The translations under genes were made by a program, and so were the position numbers. DNA of 64,000 nucleotides from Amycolatopsis lexingtonensis (lineage in GTDB: Bacteria > Actinomycetota > Actinomycetes > Mycobacteriales > Pseudonocardiaceae): NCBI RefSeq assembly GCF_014873755.1, contig NZ_JADBEG010000001.1, positions 8,654,501-8,718,500 on the forward strand. The letters are read 5' to 3'. Within the stretch, counting starts at the first letter, position 1; every line of letters starts with the position of its first letter. The notes below the pieces were generated by a model. That model was given only the letters and a program-made list of their open reading frames with translations. It was not told the origin of the DNA and did not search any database. Shown here one piece after another: positions 53,919 through 63,700 of this stretch.

Positions 53919-54944
53919 ATGGAACGACGAATTCTGGGCGGCACGGGGATCTCGGTCAGCGAGTACGCGTTCGGCGCGATGATGCTCGGTCAGTGGGGCA
54001 ACCCGGACCACGAAGAGGGTGTCCGGATGCTGCACACCGCGCTCGACGCGGGCGTCAACTTCTGGGACACCGCGGACATGTACAGCCACGGCGAGAACGA
54101 GCAGATCGTCGGCAAGGCGCTCAAGGGCCGCCGCGACGAGGTCGTGCTGGCCACCAAGGGCTTCTTCCAGATGGGTGCCGACCCCAACCAGGGCGGGCTG
54201 TCCCGGCGCTGGCTGACCCGGGCCCTGGACGACAGCCTGCGGCGGCTCGACACCGACTACATCGACCTCTACCAGGTCCACCGGCCCGACCCCACGACCG
54301 ACATCGAGGAAACGCTTTCGGTGCTCACGGACTTCGTGCGGGCGGGCAAGGTGCGCGCGATCGGCTCGTCGGACTTCCCGGCCGAGCAGATCGTGGAAGC
54401 CCAGTGGGTGGCGGAAAAGCGCGGCCTGGCGCGGTTCCGCGCCGAGCAGCCGCCGTACTCGATCTTCAACCGCGCGATCGAGGCCGCCGTGCTGCCGACC
54501 GCGCAGAAGTACGGGATGGGCGTGCTCACCTGGAGCCCGCTCGCCAGTGGCTGGCTGTCCGGCCGGTACACCAAACCGTCCGATGTGGACCTTTCGGAGG
54601 GGCGCAAGACCCTGCAGGTGCACAAGTTCGACCCGGCGCTGCCGGAGAACGCCGTCAAGTTCGAAGCGATCGCGAAGCTGAAGAAGATCGCCGACGACCT
54701 GGGCCGGCCGATGACGCACCTCGCGACGGCGTTCGTCCGGGCGCACCCGGGCGTGACGTCGGCGATCATCGGCCCGCGCACGCCGGCGCAGCTCGACGAC
54801 CTGCTGGCGGGCGCGGACCTGGTGCTCGACGACGACGTGCTGGACCGGATCGACGAGATCGTCCCGCCGGGCACGGACTTGAACTCGGCCGAGAAGGACT
54901 ACACCCCGCCGGCGCTGGCGGACAAGCGCCTGCGCCGGCGGTAG
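53919..54944 (+). CDS. Aldo/keto reductase
   Basis: The 341-residue NADPH-dependent oxidoreductase has the family tetrad in order: Asp and Tyr in NFWDTADMYSHGENE, Lys in VVLATKGFF and His in LYQVHRPDPT. The C-terminal cofactor site is seen in SAIIGPRTPAQLDDL. Substrates range over aldehydes and ketones. The ATG at 53919 gives the standard MERRILGGTGISVSE start. Probably controlled by the divergent XRE regulator. Confidence 0.92.
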   Translation: MERRILGGTGISVSEYAFGAMMLGQWGNPDHEEGVRMLHTALDAGVNFWDTADMYSHGENEQIVGKALKGRRDEVVLATKGFFQMGADPNQGGLSRRWLTRALDDSLRRLDTDYIDLYQVHRPDPTTDIEETLSVLTDFVRAGKVRAIGSSDFPAEQIVEAQWVAEKRGLARFRAEQPPYSIFNRAIEAAVLPTAQKYGMGVLTWSPLASGWLSGRYTKPSDVDLSEGRKTLQVHKFDPALPENAVKFEAIAKLKKIADDLGRPMTHLATAFVRAHPGVTSAIIGPRTPAQLDDLLAGADLVLDDDVLDRIDEIVPPGTDLNSAEKDYTPPALADKRLRRR

Positions 54945-54959
54945 CGGGTCACGCCCGAA

Positions 54960-54989
54960 GCGCCACTTTCCCTATGAAAGATGCGGCGC
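54960..54989. terminator. Imperfect hairpin between convergent genes
   Basis: GCGCC-A-CTTTC (54960-54970) pairs with GAAAG-ATGC-GGCGC (54976-54989) with internal mismatches. It looks like a decayed form of the CTTTCACGTGAAAG terminators at 22696 and 43238. Confidence 0.45.
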
Positions 54990-55001
54990 CTCACGGGAAT
55001 T

Positions 55002-56399
55002 TCACTTGCCGCCGCGGGCCATGCGGAGGACGTCGAGCGCTTCGTCGAGCTGGGCTTCGGTCAGCTTGCCGTCCTTGACGTACCCGCGCTCGAGGACGAC
55101 CTCGCGGATCGTCTTCAGCTCCTTCAGGGCCTGCTTCGCGACCGCGGCGGCTTCTTCGTAGCCGATGTACTTGTTCAGCGGTGTCACGATCGACGGCGAA
55201 CCTTCGGCGTACTGGCGGGCGCGGTCCACGTTGGCTTTCACGCCGTCGAAGACCTTGTCCGCCAGCAGCCGCGAGACGGCCGCGAGCAGGCGCGCCGACT
55301 CGAGGACGTTCCGCGCGATCACCGGCAGGTTGACGTTCAGCTGGAAGTTGCCCGCGGCGCCCGCGAAAGCGACGGCCGCGTCGTTGCCGATCACCTGCGC
55401 GACGACCTGCAGCGTCGCCTCCGGGATCACCGGGTTCACCTTGCCCGGCATGATCGACGAGCCCGGCTGCAGGTCCGGCAGCGCCAGCTCGGCCAGCCCG
55501 GTGCGTGGGCCGGAACCCAGCCAGCGCAGGTCGTTCGCGATCTTGTTGAGCGACACGGCGATCGTGCGCAGGTGCCCGGACGTCTCGACGACGCTGTCCT
55601 GCGTGGCCTGCGCCTCGAAGTGGTCGCGGGCCTCGGTCAGCGGCAGCCCGGTCACCGTCGCGAGTTCCGCGGCGACGCTGGCCCCGAAGCCGTCCGGCGC
55701 GTTGAGGCCGGACCCGACGGCGGTGCCGCCGATCGGCAGCTCGCCCAGCCGCGGCAGGCCCGACTTCAGCCGCTCGACGCCGAAGCGGACCTGCGACGCC
55801 CACGCGCCGGCCTCCTGGCCGAGCGTGATGGGCACGGCGTCCATGAGGTGCGTGCGCCCGGACTTGACGACGTCGGCCCACTCGGCGGCGCGGACCTCGA
55901 TGGCGCCGGCGAGGTACTCGAGCGCCGGGATGACGTCCTTGAGCACGGCTTCGGTCGCGGCGACGTGGATGGTGGTCGGGAAGGTGTCGTTCGACGACTG
56001 CGACGCGTTGACGTGGTCGTTCGGGTGCACGTCCTTCCCGAGTGCGCGGGAGGCGAGCGTCGCGATGACCTCGTTGGCGTTCATGTTCGACGACGTGCCC
56101 GAGCCGGTCTGGAAGACGTCGATCGGGAAGTGCGCGTCGTGCGCGCCCTCGGCGACCTCGTCGGCGGCGGCCGCGATGGCGTTCGCGACGTCGGCGTCGA
56201 GCACGCCGAGCTTGAGGTTCACGCGGGCGGCGGCGGCCTTGAGCAGGCCGAGCGCGCGGATCTGGGCGCGCTCCAGGCCCCGGCCGGAGATGGGGAAGTT
56301 CTCGACGGCCCGCTGGGTCTGCGCGCGGTAGAGCGCGTCGGCAGGCACGCGGACCTCGCCCATGGTGTCGTGTTCGATCCGGTATTCCTGGTCAGCCAT
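55002..56399 (-). CDS. fumC: Class II fumarate hydratase
   Basis: The 465-residue tricarboxylic acid cycle enzyme interconverts fumarate and malate without a metal. The superfamily signature [12 protein letters not shown] lies near residue 313, with SSNMNANEV and the TGSGTSSN substrate loop earlier. The ATG at 56399 gives the family length. Syntenic with Rv1098c and followed further on by glpX, as in mycobacteria. The gene upstream in the same direction (stop at 56427) appears broken. Confidence 0.94.
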   Translation of the reverse strand: MADQEYRIEHDTMGEVRVPADALYRAQTQRAVENFPISGRGLERAQIRALGLLKAAAARVNLKLGVLDADVANAIAAAADEVAEGAHDAHFPIDVFQTGSGTSSNMNANEVIATLASRALGKDVHPNDHVNASQSSNDTFPTTIHVAATEAVLKDVIPALEYLAGAIEVRAAEWADVVKSGRTHLMDAVPITLGQEAGAWASQVRFGVERLKSGLPRLGELPIGGTAVGSGLNAPDGFGASVAAELATVTGLPLTEARDHFEAQATQDSVVETSGHLRTIAVSLNKIANDLRWLGSGPRTGLAELALPDLQPGSSIMPGKVNPVIPEATLQVVAQVIGNDAAVAFAGAAGNFQLNVNLPVIARNVLESARLLAAVSRLLADKVFDGVKANVDRARQYAEGSPSIVTPLNKYIGYEEAAAVAKQALKELKTIREVVLERGYVKDGKLTEAQLDEALDVLRMARGGK

Positions 56400-56426
56400 G
56401 ACACCGATTCTGGACCTGTTCGCGAG

Positions 56427-56947
56427 TCACCGCGTGGTGGCGTTGCGCACCCTGCGCCGCTCGCCGACCGTCGCCGTCACAGCGACCGAGACGAGGAGGC
56501 CGCCCACGCCCAGCCACGCGAGCTGGGTGGCGACGAGCCCGCCGGGATCTTCGACGACCGGCACCCTGCTGCCGATTTTCAGCCCGGTGCCGACGCCCGG
56601 GTCGAGTGAGCCGGTGCTGCCGTGCGGGTTCCGCAGGTCGTACGTGTAGTCGAGGCCGGCCTTGAGGTGGTGCGGGACCTCCGCCGCCACCACGCGGCGT
56701 ACGCCGGCAGCAAGCCGAGCAGCACGAGCAGCGCGCCCGTCCGGGCCAGCCAGCGGCCGAACACCAGCAGGAGCACGAAGGACACGGCCACGAAGAACAC
56801 GAGACCTTCCGCTTCGGCCGACGGCAGCGCGAGCCGGACGGCCAGCGCGAACCAGCCGAGGAGCACGACGGCGGCGGCCGTCGCGCTCAGCAGCGTTCGC
56901 CGCACGCCCCACGGCGGGCGCCGGTCGTCGGGGCGGCGGTGTCGCAC
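56427..56947 (-). pseudogene. Membrane protein gene with an apparent -1 frameshift
   Basis: From a GTG at 56947 one frame encodes about 87 residues with three hydrophobic segments (VVLLGWFALAVRLAL, LVFFVAVSFVLLLVFG, LLVLLGLLPAYAAWW) and then turns into Arg/Thr-rich nonsense. The next frame picks up sense at AAEVPHHLKAGLDYTYDL and ends with another membrane segment (LAWLGVGGLLVSVAV). Joining them near 56687, as if one G were missing after TGGTGG, restores a protein of about 173 residues with four spans. It may be a true frameshift, a programmed one or a sequencing error. Family not recognised. Confidence 0.6.
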
Positions 56948-57024
56948 GTCGTCGAGTGAACTCCGATCCGGCTAGGATCGACTGTGTTCTCGATCACCGC
57001 CATCCACCACTGGCTGGAGCGAGC

Positions 57025-58014
57025 ATGACTGAAGTCCCTGGGGATTCGTACGACCTCGTGATCATCGGCGCGGGCCCGACCGGCCTGTTCGCCGCCTACT
57101 ACGCCGGGTTCCGCGGCCTCTCGATGGCGGTGGTCGATTCGCTGCCCGAGCCCGGCGGCCAGGTCACCGCGATGTACCCCGAGAAGATGATCTACGACGT
57201 CGGCGGGTTCGCCGAGGTCCGCGGGCGCGACCTCGTCGACGGGCTGGTCAAGCAGGCCGCGCCGTGGAAGCCGAAGTACCTCCTCGGGCGCAAGGCCGAG
57301 AAGCTGGAGACGGTCGGCGACGGCGTCGAGCTGACCTTGGACGGCGGCGAAACCCTGCGCGCGGGCGCCGTGCTGATCACCGCGGGCATCGGCGAGTTCA
57401 CCCCGCGGCCGCTGCCCGCCGGCGACGGCTGGCTCGGGCGCGGCATGGTCCACTTCGTCCCGTCGCTGCAGGCGCACGCCGGGCAGCACGTCGTGGTCGT
57501 CGGCGGCGGGGACTCGGCGTTCGACTGGATCCTCGCGCTGCACCCGGTTGCCGCGAGCGTCACCCTCGTGCACCGCCGCGCCAAGTTCCGCGCCGCCGAG
57601 TCCATCGTCCGGCAGGCGCGCGAGCTCGGGACCCGGATCATCACCGACGCCGAGGTCACGCGGTTCGTCGAAGCTCCCGATGGGACGCTCGAAGCGGTCG
57701 ACGTCTCGATCAAGGGCGCGGAAGACGAGCGGCTGCCGGCCAACGCCGTCGTCGCGGCGCTCGGGTTCACCGCCGACCTCGGGCCGATCGAGAGCTGGGG
57801 GCTGGAGATCGACCACCGCGCCATCGCCGTCGACTCGACCATGGCGACCGCGCGCGAACGCGTCTACGCCGCCGGCGACGTCGCCGCGTACCCCGGGAAG
57901 GTCAAGCTGATCGCGACCGGTTTCGGCGAGGCCGCGACGGCCGTCAACAACATCGCCGTCGCGCTCGACCCGGACGCCCACCTGTTCCCCGGGCATTCGA
58001 GCAACGCCGAGTAG
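57025..58014 (+). CDS. Thioredoxin-reductase-like ferredoxin-NADP reductase
   Basis: The 329-residue flavoprotein has an FAD motif (IIGAGPTGLFAAYYAG, 13-28), an NADPH motif (VVVVGGGDSAFDW) and the closing YAAGDVAAYPGKVKL. The redox CxxC of thioredoxin reductases is missing, which places it with the type-2 ferredoxin/flavodoxin-NADP reductases such as YumC. It would move electrons between NADPH and ferredoxin. GGAGCGAGC precedes the ATG. No ferredoxin gene is adjacent. Confidence 0.85.
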   Translation: MTEVPGDSYDLVIIGAGPTGLFAAYYAGFRGLSMAVVDSLPEPGGQVTAMYPEKMIYDVGGFAEVRGRDLVDGLVKQAAPWKPKYLLGRKAEKLETVGDGVELTLDGGETLRAGAVLITAGIGEFTPRPLPAGDGWLGRGMVHFVPSLQAHAGQHVVVVGGGDSAFDWILALHPVAASVTLVHRRAKFRAAESIVRQARELGTRIITDAEVTRFVEAPDGTLEAVDVSIKGAEDERLPANAVVAALGFTADLGPIESWGLEIDHRAIAVDSTMATARERVYAAGDVAAYPGKVKLIATGFGEAATAVNNIAVALDPDAHLFPGHSSNAE

Positions 58015-58015
58015 G

Positions 58016-58765
58016 TCAGGCCTTCGTCTTCTCCGCGATCCACGGCGCGTAGGCGACCGCGGACGTGTAGATCGACGGCGCCGTCGCGCATTCCGGGCTG
58101 TCGTTGCCCGGCCGGCTGGTGACACCGGCGAGCGACCAGTGGTCGCCGTCGCGGACGATTTCTGGGCCGCCGGAATCGCCGAAGCACGCCCCGGACTTGC
58201 CACCCGGGTTGTCCGTGCACAGCTCGGCCGTGCCGTCGAACACCGACGTGCACTTCGCGCCTTCGACGATGTGCGTGTCGAGCTGCTGCAGCGTCTTCGG
58301 GATCTGGCCGCAGTTCGGCTTCGGGCACGTCTGGCCCCAGCCGAGGATGCGGGTCGCCGTGCCGGGCGCCGCCGCCGTCGCCAGCCCGATCGGCGCCGCC
58401 TTCACCGGCGCCGCCAGCCGCAGCAGCGCGATGTCGCCCGCCGGGCTCTGGGTGTCGAAGGCCGGGTTCACGACGATGCCGGCGAGCTTGGCGACCTCGC
58501 CGCCGTCACCGGAGTCGTTCGTGCCGGCCCGCACCGACACCGCGGACGGGGACTTGTCGAACGCGCAGTGCGCGGCGGTGACCACCCAGGTGGGGGCGAT
58601 CAGCGCGCCGGCGCAGAACAGCTTCCCCGTCGAGGAGTGCAGCGACACCGCGAACGGGTACGGCTGGTCGGCGTCGCCGCCCCCGACGATGGCGGGGTCG
58701 GCCGACGCGGTGGCGGGGACCAGGGCGAACACCAGAACCAGCAGGACCAGCAGTCGCCTGGGCAC
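58016..58765 (-). CDS. Secreted trypsin-like serine protease (S1)
   Basis: The 249-residue precursor starts at GTG 58765, shortly after AAGGAG. A signal peptide (RRLLVLLVLVFALVPATASA) and a very short propeptide precede IVGGGDADQPYPFAVS, the mature N-terminus. The triad is complete: His in TAAHC, Asp in DIALLRL, Ser in GACFGDSGGP. Six or more cysteines can pair. The Asp-like specificity pocket residue six before the Ser is not clear to me, so trypsin-type specificity is unproved. It lies eight bases after the end of glpX (same strand, upstream gene). Confidence 0.88.
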   Translation of the reverse strand: MPRRLLVLLVLVFALVPATASADPAIVGGGDADQPYPFAVSLHSSTGKLFCAGALIAPTWVVTAAHCAFDKSPSAVSVRAGTNDSGDGGEVAKLAGIVVNPAFDTQSPAGDIALLRLAAPVKAAPIGLATAAAPGTATRILGWGQTCPKPNCGQIPKTLQQLDTHIVEGAKCTSVFDGTAELCTDNPGGKSGACFGDSGGPEIVRDGDHWSLAGVTSRPGNDSPECATAPSIYTSAVAYAPWIAEKTKA

Positions 58766-58773
58766 GGATCTCC

Positions 58774-59823
58774 TTACGGCAGCGGGGGCACGACGTCGTC
58801 GTCGGGCGCGTCCAGGTGGCCGTCGAAGTTGACCGAGGAGTACGCCCGCAGCTTGGTCAGCCGGTGGTAACCGTCGATCATTCTGACGGTCCCGGACTTG
58901 GACCGCATCACGATGGACTGCGTCGTCGCCCCGCCCTCGCGGTAGTGGACGCCGCGCAGCAGGTCGCCGTCGGTGACGCCGGTGGCGCAGAAGAAGACGT
59001 TGTCGCCGCGCACGAGGTCGTCGTTCAGCAGCACGCGGTCCAGGTCGTGACCGGCGGCGATGGCCTTCTCGCGCTCGGCGTCGTCCTTCGGCCACAGCCG
59101 GCCCTGCAGCTCGCCGCCGAGGCACTTCATGGCGCAGGCCGCGATGATGCCCTCGGGGGTGCCGCCGATGCCGATCAGCATGTCGACGCCGGTGGTCGGG
59201 CGGGCCGCGGCGATCGCGCCCGCGACGTCGCCGTCGGAGATGAAGCGGATCCGCGCGCCTGCCTCGCGGACCTCCTTGATGATCTGCTCGTGGCGCGGGC
59301 GGTCCAGGATGCACACGGTGACGTCGCCGACGCTGCTGTTCTTCGCCTTGGCGACGCGGCGGATGTTCTCCGCGATCGGCGCGCCCAGCTCGACCTTGCC
59401 CGCCGCCTCCGGCCCGACGGCCAGCTTCTCCATGTAGAACACCGCGGACGGGTCGAACATCGCGCCGCGCTCGGCGACCGCGAGGACCGCGAGCGCGTTC
59501 GGCATGCCCTTGGCCATCAGCGTGGTGCCGTCGACCGGGTCCACCGCGACGTCGCAGGCCGGCCCGTCGCCGTTGCCGACCTCTTCGCCGTTGAACAGCA
59601 TCGGGGCTTCGTCCTTCTCGCCCTCGCCGATCACCACGACGCCGCGCATCGACACGGTCGACACCAGTTGGCGCATCGCGTCGACGGCCGCGCCGTCCCC
59701 GCCGATCTTGTCGCCGCGGCCGACCCAGCGACCGGCGGCCATGGCGGCGGCTTCGGTCACCCGGACCAGCTCCATCGCGAGGTTGCGGTCGGGTGCTTCA
59801 CGACGACGCGGCTCGGTGGACAT
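58774..59823 (-). CDS. glpX: Class II fructose-1,6-bisphosphatase
   Basis: The 349-residue enzyme of gluconeogenesis has the GlpX pattern: [25 protein letters not shown] near 93 (metal-binding Asp pair), and [21 protein letters not shown] start at ATG 59823, where the actinobacterial [20 protein letters not shown] begins; the longer frame lacks conservation. In mycobacteria the orthologue (Rv1099c) is the main fructose bisphosphatase. Same neighbourhood as fumC. Confidence 0.94.
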   Translation of the reverse strand: MSTEPRRREAPDRNLAMELVRVTEAAAMAAGRWVGRGDKIGGDGAAVDAMRQLVSTVSMRGVVVIGEGEKDEAPMLFNGEEVGNGDGPACDVAVDPVDGTTLMAKGMPNALAVLAVAERGAMFDPSAVFYMEKLAVGPEAAGKVELGAPIAENIRRVAKAKNSSVGDVTVCILDRPRHEQIIKEVREAGARIRFISDGDVAGAIAAARPTTGVDMLIGIGGTPEGIIAACAMKCLGGELQGRLWPKDDAEREKAIAAGHDLDRVLLNDDLVRGDNVFFCATGVTDGDLLRGVHYREGGATTQSIVMRSKSGTVRMIDGYHRLTKLRAYSSVNFDGHLDAPDDDVVPPLP

Positions 59824-59907
59824 CAGGCCTCCCGGATCGTGGAACTGGCGGGTCAACAGTCTGTCAGATCCCTGTCCGGTTTCCCGATGCCGAAGACATG
59901 GCAAACG

Positions 59908-60135
59908 TCACTGACTGTCGCCGGTCTCGTCCTCCACGGACGCCAGAGCAGCCTCGATGCGCTCACGCGCGCCTTCGAGATGGCGCTCACAGACCTTCGC
60001 GAGCTTCTCGCCCTTCTCCCACAACGCGAGCGACTGCTCGAGGGACAGGCCACCGGCTTCGAGCTCGCGGACGACCTCGACGAGGCGGTCGCGGGCCTGC
60101 TCGTAGCCGAGTTCCTCGCTGGCTGCTTCACTCAC
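59908..60135 (-). CDS. xseB: Exodeoxyribonuclease VII small subunit
   Basis: The 75-residue helical protein has the XseB pattern [34 protein letters not shown] and a C-terminal helix. It assembles with XseA. The GTG at 60135 sits eight bases after CGGAGAG and overlaps the stop of the preceding small gene (GTGA), so its synthesis is coupled to that gene and through it to xseA. Confidence 0.9.
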   Translation of the reverse strand: MSEAASEELGYEQARDRLVEVVRELEAGGLSLEQSLALWEKGEKLAKVCERHLEGARERIEAALASVEDETGDSQ

Positions 60136-60530
60136 GCTCGGTGCTCTCCGACCTTCCGGGCTTCCACGCTGTTCGCGCACACTACCGCGCTGGCCATGGC
60201 GTGGTCGTACCCGACGAAGGCGAGGGCGAACTCCTGGCCGTCACCGTCCGCGATCGCCTCTTCGAGGTTCTCCTGCGCCCCGGCCACCCGCCGCCGGTGC
60301 CCGGCCCCCTCGGCGAACCACCAGCGCGAGCCGACCTGCATCGACGTCGCTTCGGACAGCCGGCGCAGCTGCGGGCCCAGGTCGCGGCGGCCGGCGCTGT
60401 GGCAGCCGGCGAGCAGCGCCGTCCAGCACTCGGCGGCGGCCTGGTCGGTGCGCACCGCCTGGTCCAGCAGCGGCCGCGCGCCCAGGCGCCGCGCCGCGTC
60501 CACCGTGAGCGGGAGGAACGTCGCTCTCAC
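60132..60530 (-). CDS. Hypothetical protein between xseA and xseB
   Basis: The 132-residue protein starts at GTG 60530, overlapping the xseA stop by four bases, and its own stop overlaps the xseB start by four. Codon use is normal. The sequence ([58 protein letters not shown]) shows no motif I know. Double coupling suggests a role with exonuclease VII, or simply an operon passenger. Confidence 0.7.
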   Translation of the reverse strand: MRATFLPLTVDAARRLGARPLLDQAVRTDQAAAECWTALLAGCHSAGRRDLGPQLRRLSEATSMQVGSRWWFAEGAGHRRRVAGAQENLEEAIADGDGQEFALAFVGYDHAMASAVVCANSVEARKVGEHRA

Positions 60531-61762
60531 TCCTGTGCCCCTTCCGCCACCGCGCCGATCGCACCGTCGCCCACGCGCACGCGTAGCTGGGCGCCGGTCT
60601 CGACCTCGGAGACGGAGCGGAGTACCTGGAGGTTGCCTTCGGCGTCGACGAACTGCACGACCGCGTACCCGCGGGCCAGCGTCGCGGCCGGGCCGAGCGC
60701 GGTGAGCCGGGCCCGCGCGCTCGCGATCTCGGCCTGGTCCTTGGCGAGCAGGGTCAGCATGGCGCGGCGCGCGCGTTCGCGGTGGACCTCGACGTCGTCC
60801 TGGCGCCGCTGCACCGGGCCGAGCGGATCGGCCAGCGACGGGCGGCTGCGGATCTGGTTCAGCAGCCGCGTCTGTGTGTCGACCCAGCCGTGCAGCGCGC
60901 GGCGGCCGCGGTCGCGCATCTGCCGGACGCGTTCGGTCTCCTCGCGCAGGTCCGGCACGATCCGCTTGCCGGCGTCGGTCGGCGTGGAACACCGCAGGTC
61001 GGCGACGTAGTCGAGCAGCGGGGTGTCCGGTTCGTGCCCGATGGCGCTGACCACCGGCGTGCCCGCGGCCGACACCGCGCGGCAGAGCGCCTCGTCGGAG
61101 AAGGGCAGCAGGTCCTCGACGCTGCCGCCGCCACGGGCGATGACGATGACGTCGATGTCGGGGTCGGCGTCGAAGATCCGCAGCGCGCGCATGACCTGAG
61201 GCACCGCCTGCGAGCCCTGCACGGCCGTGTTGAGCACCTTGATCCGGACGTGCGGCCACCGCCCCTGCGCGTTGGCCAGGACGTCCCGCTCGGCCGCCGA
61301 CGCGCGGCCGGTGATCAGCCCGACGCCCTTCGGCAGGAACGGGATCGGCCGCTTGCGCTGGGCCGAGAAGAGGCCTTCGGCGGTCAGGAGCTTCTTGAGG
61401 CGCTCGATCCGGGCCAGCAGCTCACCGATGCCGACCGCGCGGATCTGGTCGGCGCGCAGGCTGATGGTGCCGCGGCCGAAGAAGAACGACGGCTTCGCGT
61501 GCACCACCACGCTCGCGCCTTCGCGCAGCGGCGGCTCCATCTCGCGGATCAGCCAGTTCGGGCAGGTCACCGACATCGAGACGTCCGCCGACGGGTCGCG
61601 CAGGGTCAGGAACGCCGTCTGCGTGTTCGGGCGAGAGCTGACCTGTGTGACCTGGCCTTCGACCCAGACGGCGCCGAGGCGGTGGATCCAGTCGCCGATC
61701 TTGCGGGCGACCGTGCGCACCGGCCACGGCTTCTCGGCGGTGCTCGCTTCGGTTTCGGTCAC
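60527..61762 (-). CDS. xseA: Exodeoxyribonuclease VII large subunit
   Basis: The 411-residue catalytic subunit has an N-terminal OB fold (VWVEGQVTQVS, ADVSMSVTCPNWL) and the catalytic core with GLITGRASAAERDVLANAQGRW in overlapping pieces, VIVIARGGGSVEDLLPF and VVSAIGHEPDTPLLDYVADLR. It degrades single-stranded DNA in both directions. It begins at GTG 61762 overlapping the stop of the Rv1109c-like gene. Syntenic with Rv1108c. Confidence 0.93.
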   Translation of the reverse strand: MTETEASTAEKPWPVRTVARKIGDWIHRLGAVWVEGQVTQVSSRPNTQTAFLTLRDPSADVSMSVTCPNWLIREMEPPLREGASVVVHAKPSFFFGRGTISLRADQIRAVGIGELLARIERLKKLLTAEGLFSAQRKRPIPFLPKGVGLITGRASAAERDVLANAQGRWPHVRIKVLNTAVQGSQAVPQVMRALRIFDADPDIDVIVIARGGGSVEDLLPFSDEALCRAVSAAGTPVVSAIGHEPDTPLLDYVADLRCSTPTDAGKRIVPDLREETERVRQMRDRGRRALHGWVDTQTRLLNQIRSRPSLADPLGPVQRRQDDVEVHRERARRAMLTLLAKDQAEIASARARLTALGPAATLARGYAVVQFVDAEGNLQVLRSVSEVETGAQLRVRVGDGAIGAVAEGAQE

Positions 61763-62496
61763 TGGCCTTCCGCGCCGTCGCCGGGTTCTTCGGGCGCCTC
61801 GGCCCCGGCTCGCTCGGCCTTGCGCGCGTTGGCGATCCGCCGCGACAGCATCCCGGTGAACGACGAGCGGTCGGCGTGCGCGCGCTCGTACTCCAGGATC
61901 GTTTCGAGCTGCGGGATCGAGAGCTGGCGCAACCGGGCGCGCAGCTGCGGGAGGGTGAGCTGGTCGTAGCCGGTCAGCCCGGCCGGCCCGTCGTACCCGC
62001 CGGCGCTGGTCCGTGGGACCTCGCCCTTGGCCTTCTTGTCGATCTTGGGCGTGCCCGGCTGCGGCTTGTTGTCCTCCGAGGCGTCGTTTTCGCCGTCGGC
62101 GTGGTCCTGGGCGAGCGCGCGCTCCTCGTCAGCCCACGGATCACCCAGTTCCGCTTCGAGGTCGGAAAGTGACCCAGGGTGACCGTTCAGTTCCGAACGG
62201 GGTTCCGGCACGTCGGCGACCGGCGTCAGGTTCGGCCGCTGGGGCGTGACGTCGAGGTCCTCGTCGAAGGTCGCCCAGCTCGGCGTGTCCTCGACCGGGC
62301 GGAGGCTCGAGAGCGCGTTGTCGCCCTTGATCGCCAGCTCGGTGACGTGCTGCTGCACGCGCATGGAGGCCTGCAGCACCTGGCTGACCACGGTCACCGG
62401 GAGGCCGGCGAGCTGGCGGGGGAGGTCACGAACCCGCTCGGCGGTGGAGACGGCGAGGCCCGCGGCGACCCGGAGGGGGAGCGGGAATGGCTTCAT
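61759..62496 (-). CDS. Lipid-droplet-associated-type protein (Rv1109c-like)
   Basis: The 245-residue protein starts at ATG 62496 with KPFPLPLRVAAGLAVSTAER, followed by an amphipathic helical part (VVSQVLQASMRVQQHVTELA), an acidic disordered middle and a C-terminal helical hairpin (YDQLTLPQLRARLRQLSIPQ) resembling a small helix-extension-helix domain. The family is usually named lipid droplet-associated protein in actinomycetes; I rely on memory for that name. It heads the xseA-orf-xseB unit with a GTGA overlap. Confidence 0.7.
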   Translation of the reverse strand: MKPFPLPLRVAAGLAVSTAERVRDLPRQLAGLPVTVVSQVLQASMRVQQHVTELAIKGDNALSSLRPVEDTPSWATFDEDLDVTPQRPNLTPVADVPEPRSELNGHPGSLSDLEAELGDPWADEERALAQDHADGENDASEDNKPQPGTPKIDKKAKGEVPRTSAGGYDGPAGLTGYDQLTLPQLRARLRQLSIPQLETILEYERAHADRSSFTGMLSRRIANARKAERAGAEAPEEPGDGAEGQ

Positions 62497-62647
62497 ACGT
62501 CTAGCCTGCCGCATGTCCGCCATCCTGCCCAACCGGACGGGTGGAACCGGCCGCGTTGCGTGACCCCGCGCACACCGCGGAAGGGGGACGAAGCTCACCC
62601 GAAAGGGACTTCGAGTTCGGCTCCGGCCTGCCCGTACCCTGGGTGCC

Positions 62648-63643
62648 ATGAGTTCAGCGAGTCCCGGAATCGAGCCCGCGGGTACCCCGACGATCACCGG
62701 AACCGCCTCCGGCAAGCGGGTGCTGCTCGCCAAACCGCGTGGTTACTGCGCCGGCGTGGACCGGGCGGTGATCGCCGTCGAGAAGGCCCTCGAGGTCTAC
62801 GGCGCCCCGGTGTACGTCCGCAAGGAGATCGTGCACAACAAGCACGTGGTCGAGACGCTGCGCGAGCGCGGCGCGATCTTCGTCGAAGAGACTTCCGAGG
62901 TGCCCGAGGGGGCGCTCGTGGTGTTCTCCGCCCACGGCGTTTCGCCGATGGTGCACCAGGAGGCCGCGGACCGGAACCTGCGCACGATCGACGCGACCTG
63001 CCCCCTGGTGACGAAGGTGCACAAGGAGGTCAACCGGTTCGCGAAGGACGACTACGACATCCTGCTGATCGGCCACGAGGGCCACGAAGAGGTCGAGGGC
63101 ACGGCCGGCGAGGCGCCCGACAAGGTCCAGCTGGTCGACAAGGCCGAGGACGTCGACAAGGTCGAGGTGCGCGACCCGTCGAAGGTGATCTGGCTGTCCC
63201 AGACGACGCTGTCGGTCGACGAGACGATGGAGCGCGTAGACCAGCTCCGCGAGCGCTTCCCGGGTCTGGCGGACCCGCCGAGCGACGACATTTGCTACGC
63301 GACGACGAACCGCCAGGTCGCGGTCAAGGCCATGGCCGCCGAGTGCGACCTGGTGCTGGTGGTCGGGTCGACGAACTCGTCCAACTCGAAGCGCCTGGTC
63401 GAGGTGGCGTTGAAGGCCGGGGCTCGGGCGTCGTACCTGGTCGACTTCGCGCACGAGGTCGACGAGGCGTGGCTGTCCGGGGTGACGACGGTGGGCGTGA
63501 CGTCCGGGGCGTCGGTGCCGGACGAGCTGGTCATGCAGCTGCTGGAGTGGCTGGCCGAGCGCGGCTACGGCGACGTCAACGAGGTGACGACGGCGAACGA
63601 GAAGATCACCTTCGCGCCGCCCAAGGAACTGCGCAAGGTCTGA
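62648..63643 (+). CDS. ispH: 4-hydroxy-3-methylbut-2-enyl diphosphate reductase
   Basis: The 331-residue iron-sulfur enzyme makes isopentenyl and dimethylallyl diphosphate in the last step of the non-mevalonate pathway. The three cluster cysteines are at Cys34 in [11 protein letters not shown], in [13 protein letters not shown] and in [11 protein letters not shown]. The substrate motifs FSAHGVSP and [10 protein letters not shown] are present. It is divergent from the Rv1109c-like gene and followed by a strong terminator. Syntenic with Rv1110. Confidence 0.95.
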   Translation: MSSASPGIEPAGTPTITGTASGKRVLLAKPRGYCAGVDRAVIAVEKALEVYGAPVYVRKEIVHNKHVVETLRERGAIFVEETSEVPEGALVVFSAHGVSPMVHQEAADRNLRTIDATCPLVTKVHKEVNRFAKDDYDILLIGHEGHEEVEGTAGEAPDKVQLVDKAEDVDKVEVRDPSKVIWLSQTTLSVDETMERVDQLRERFPGLADPPSDDICYATTNRQVAVKAMAAECDLVLVVGSTNSSNSKRLVEVALKAGARASYLVDFAHEVDEAWLSGVTTVGVTSGASVPDELVMQLLEWLAERGYGDVNEVTTANEKITFAPPKELRKV

Positions 63644-63655
63644 GTTTTTTAGACG

Positions 63656-63693
63656 AAACGGCGGTTGCCTCCCGAAGGGGGCAACCGCCGTTT
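63656..63693. terminator. Terminator after ispH
   Basis: AAACGGCGGTTGCC (63656-63669) pairs with GGCAACCGCCGTTT (63680-63693). TTTTTT lies before the stem on the plus strand. It separates ispH from the convergent gene at 63701. Confidence 0.8.
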
Positions 63694-63700
63694 GCGCTGT

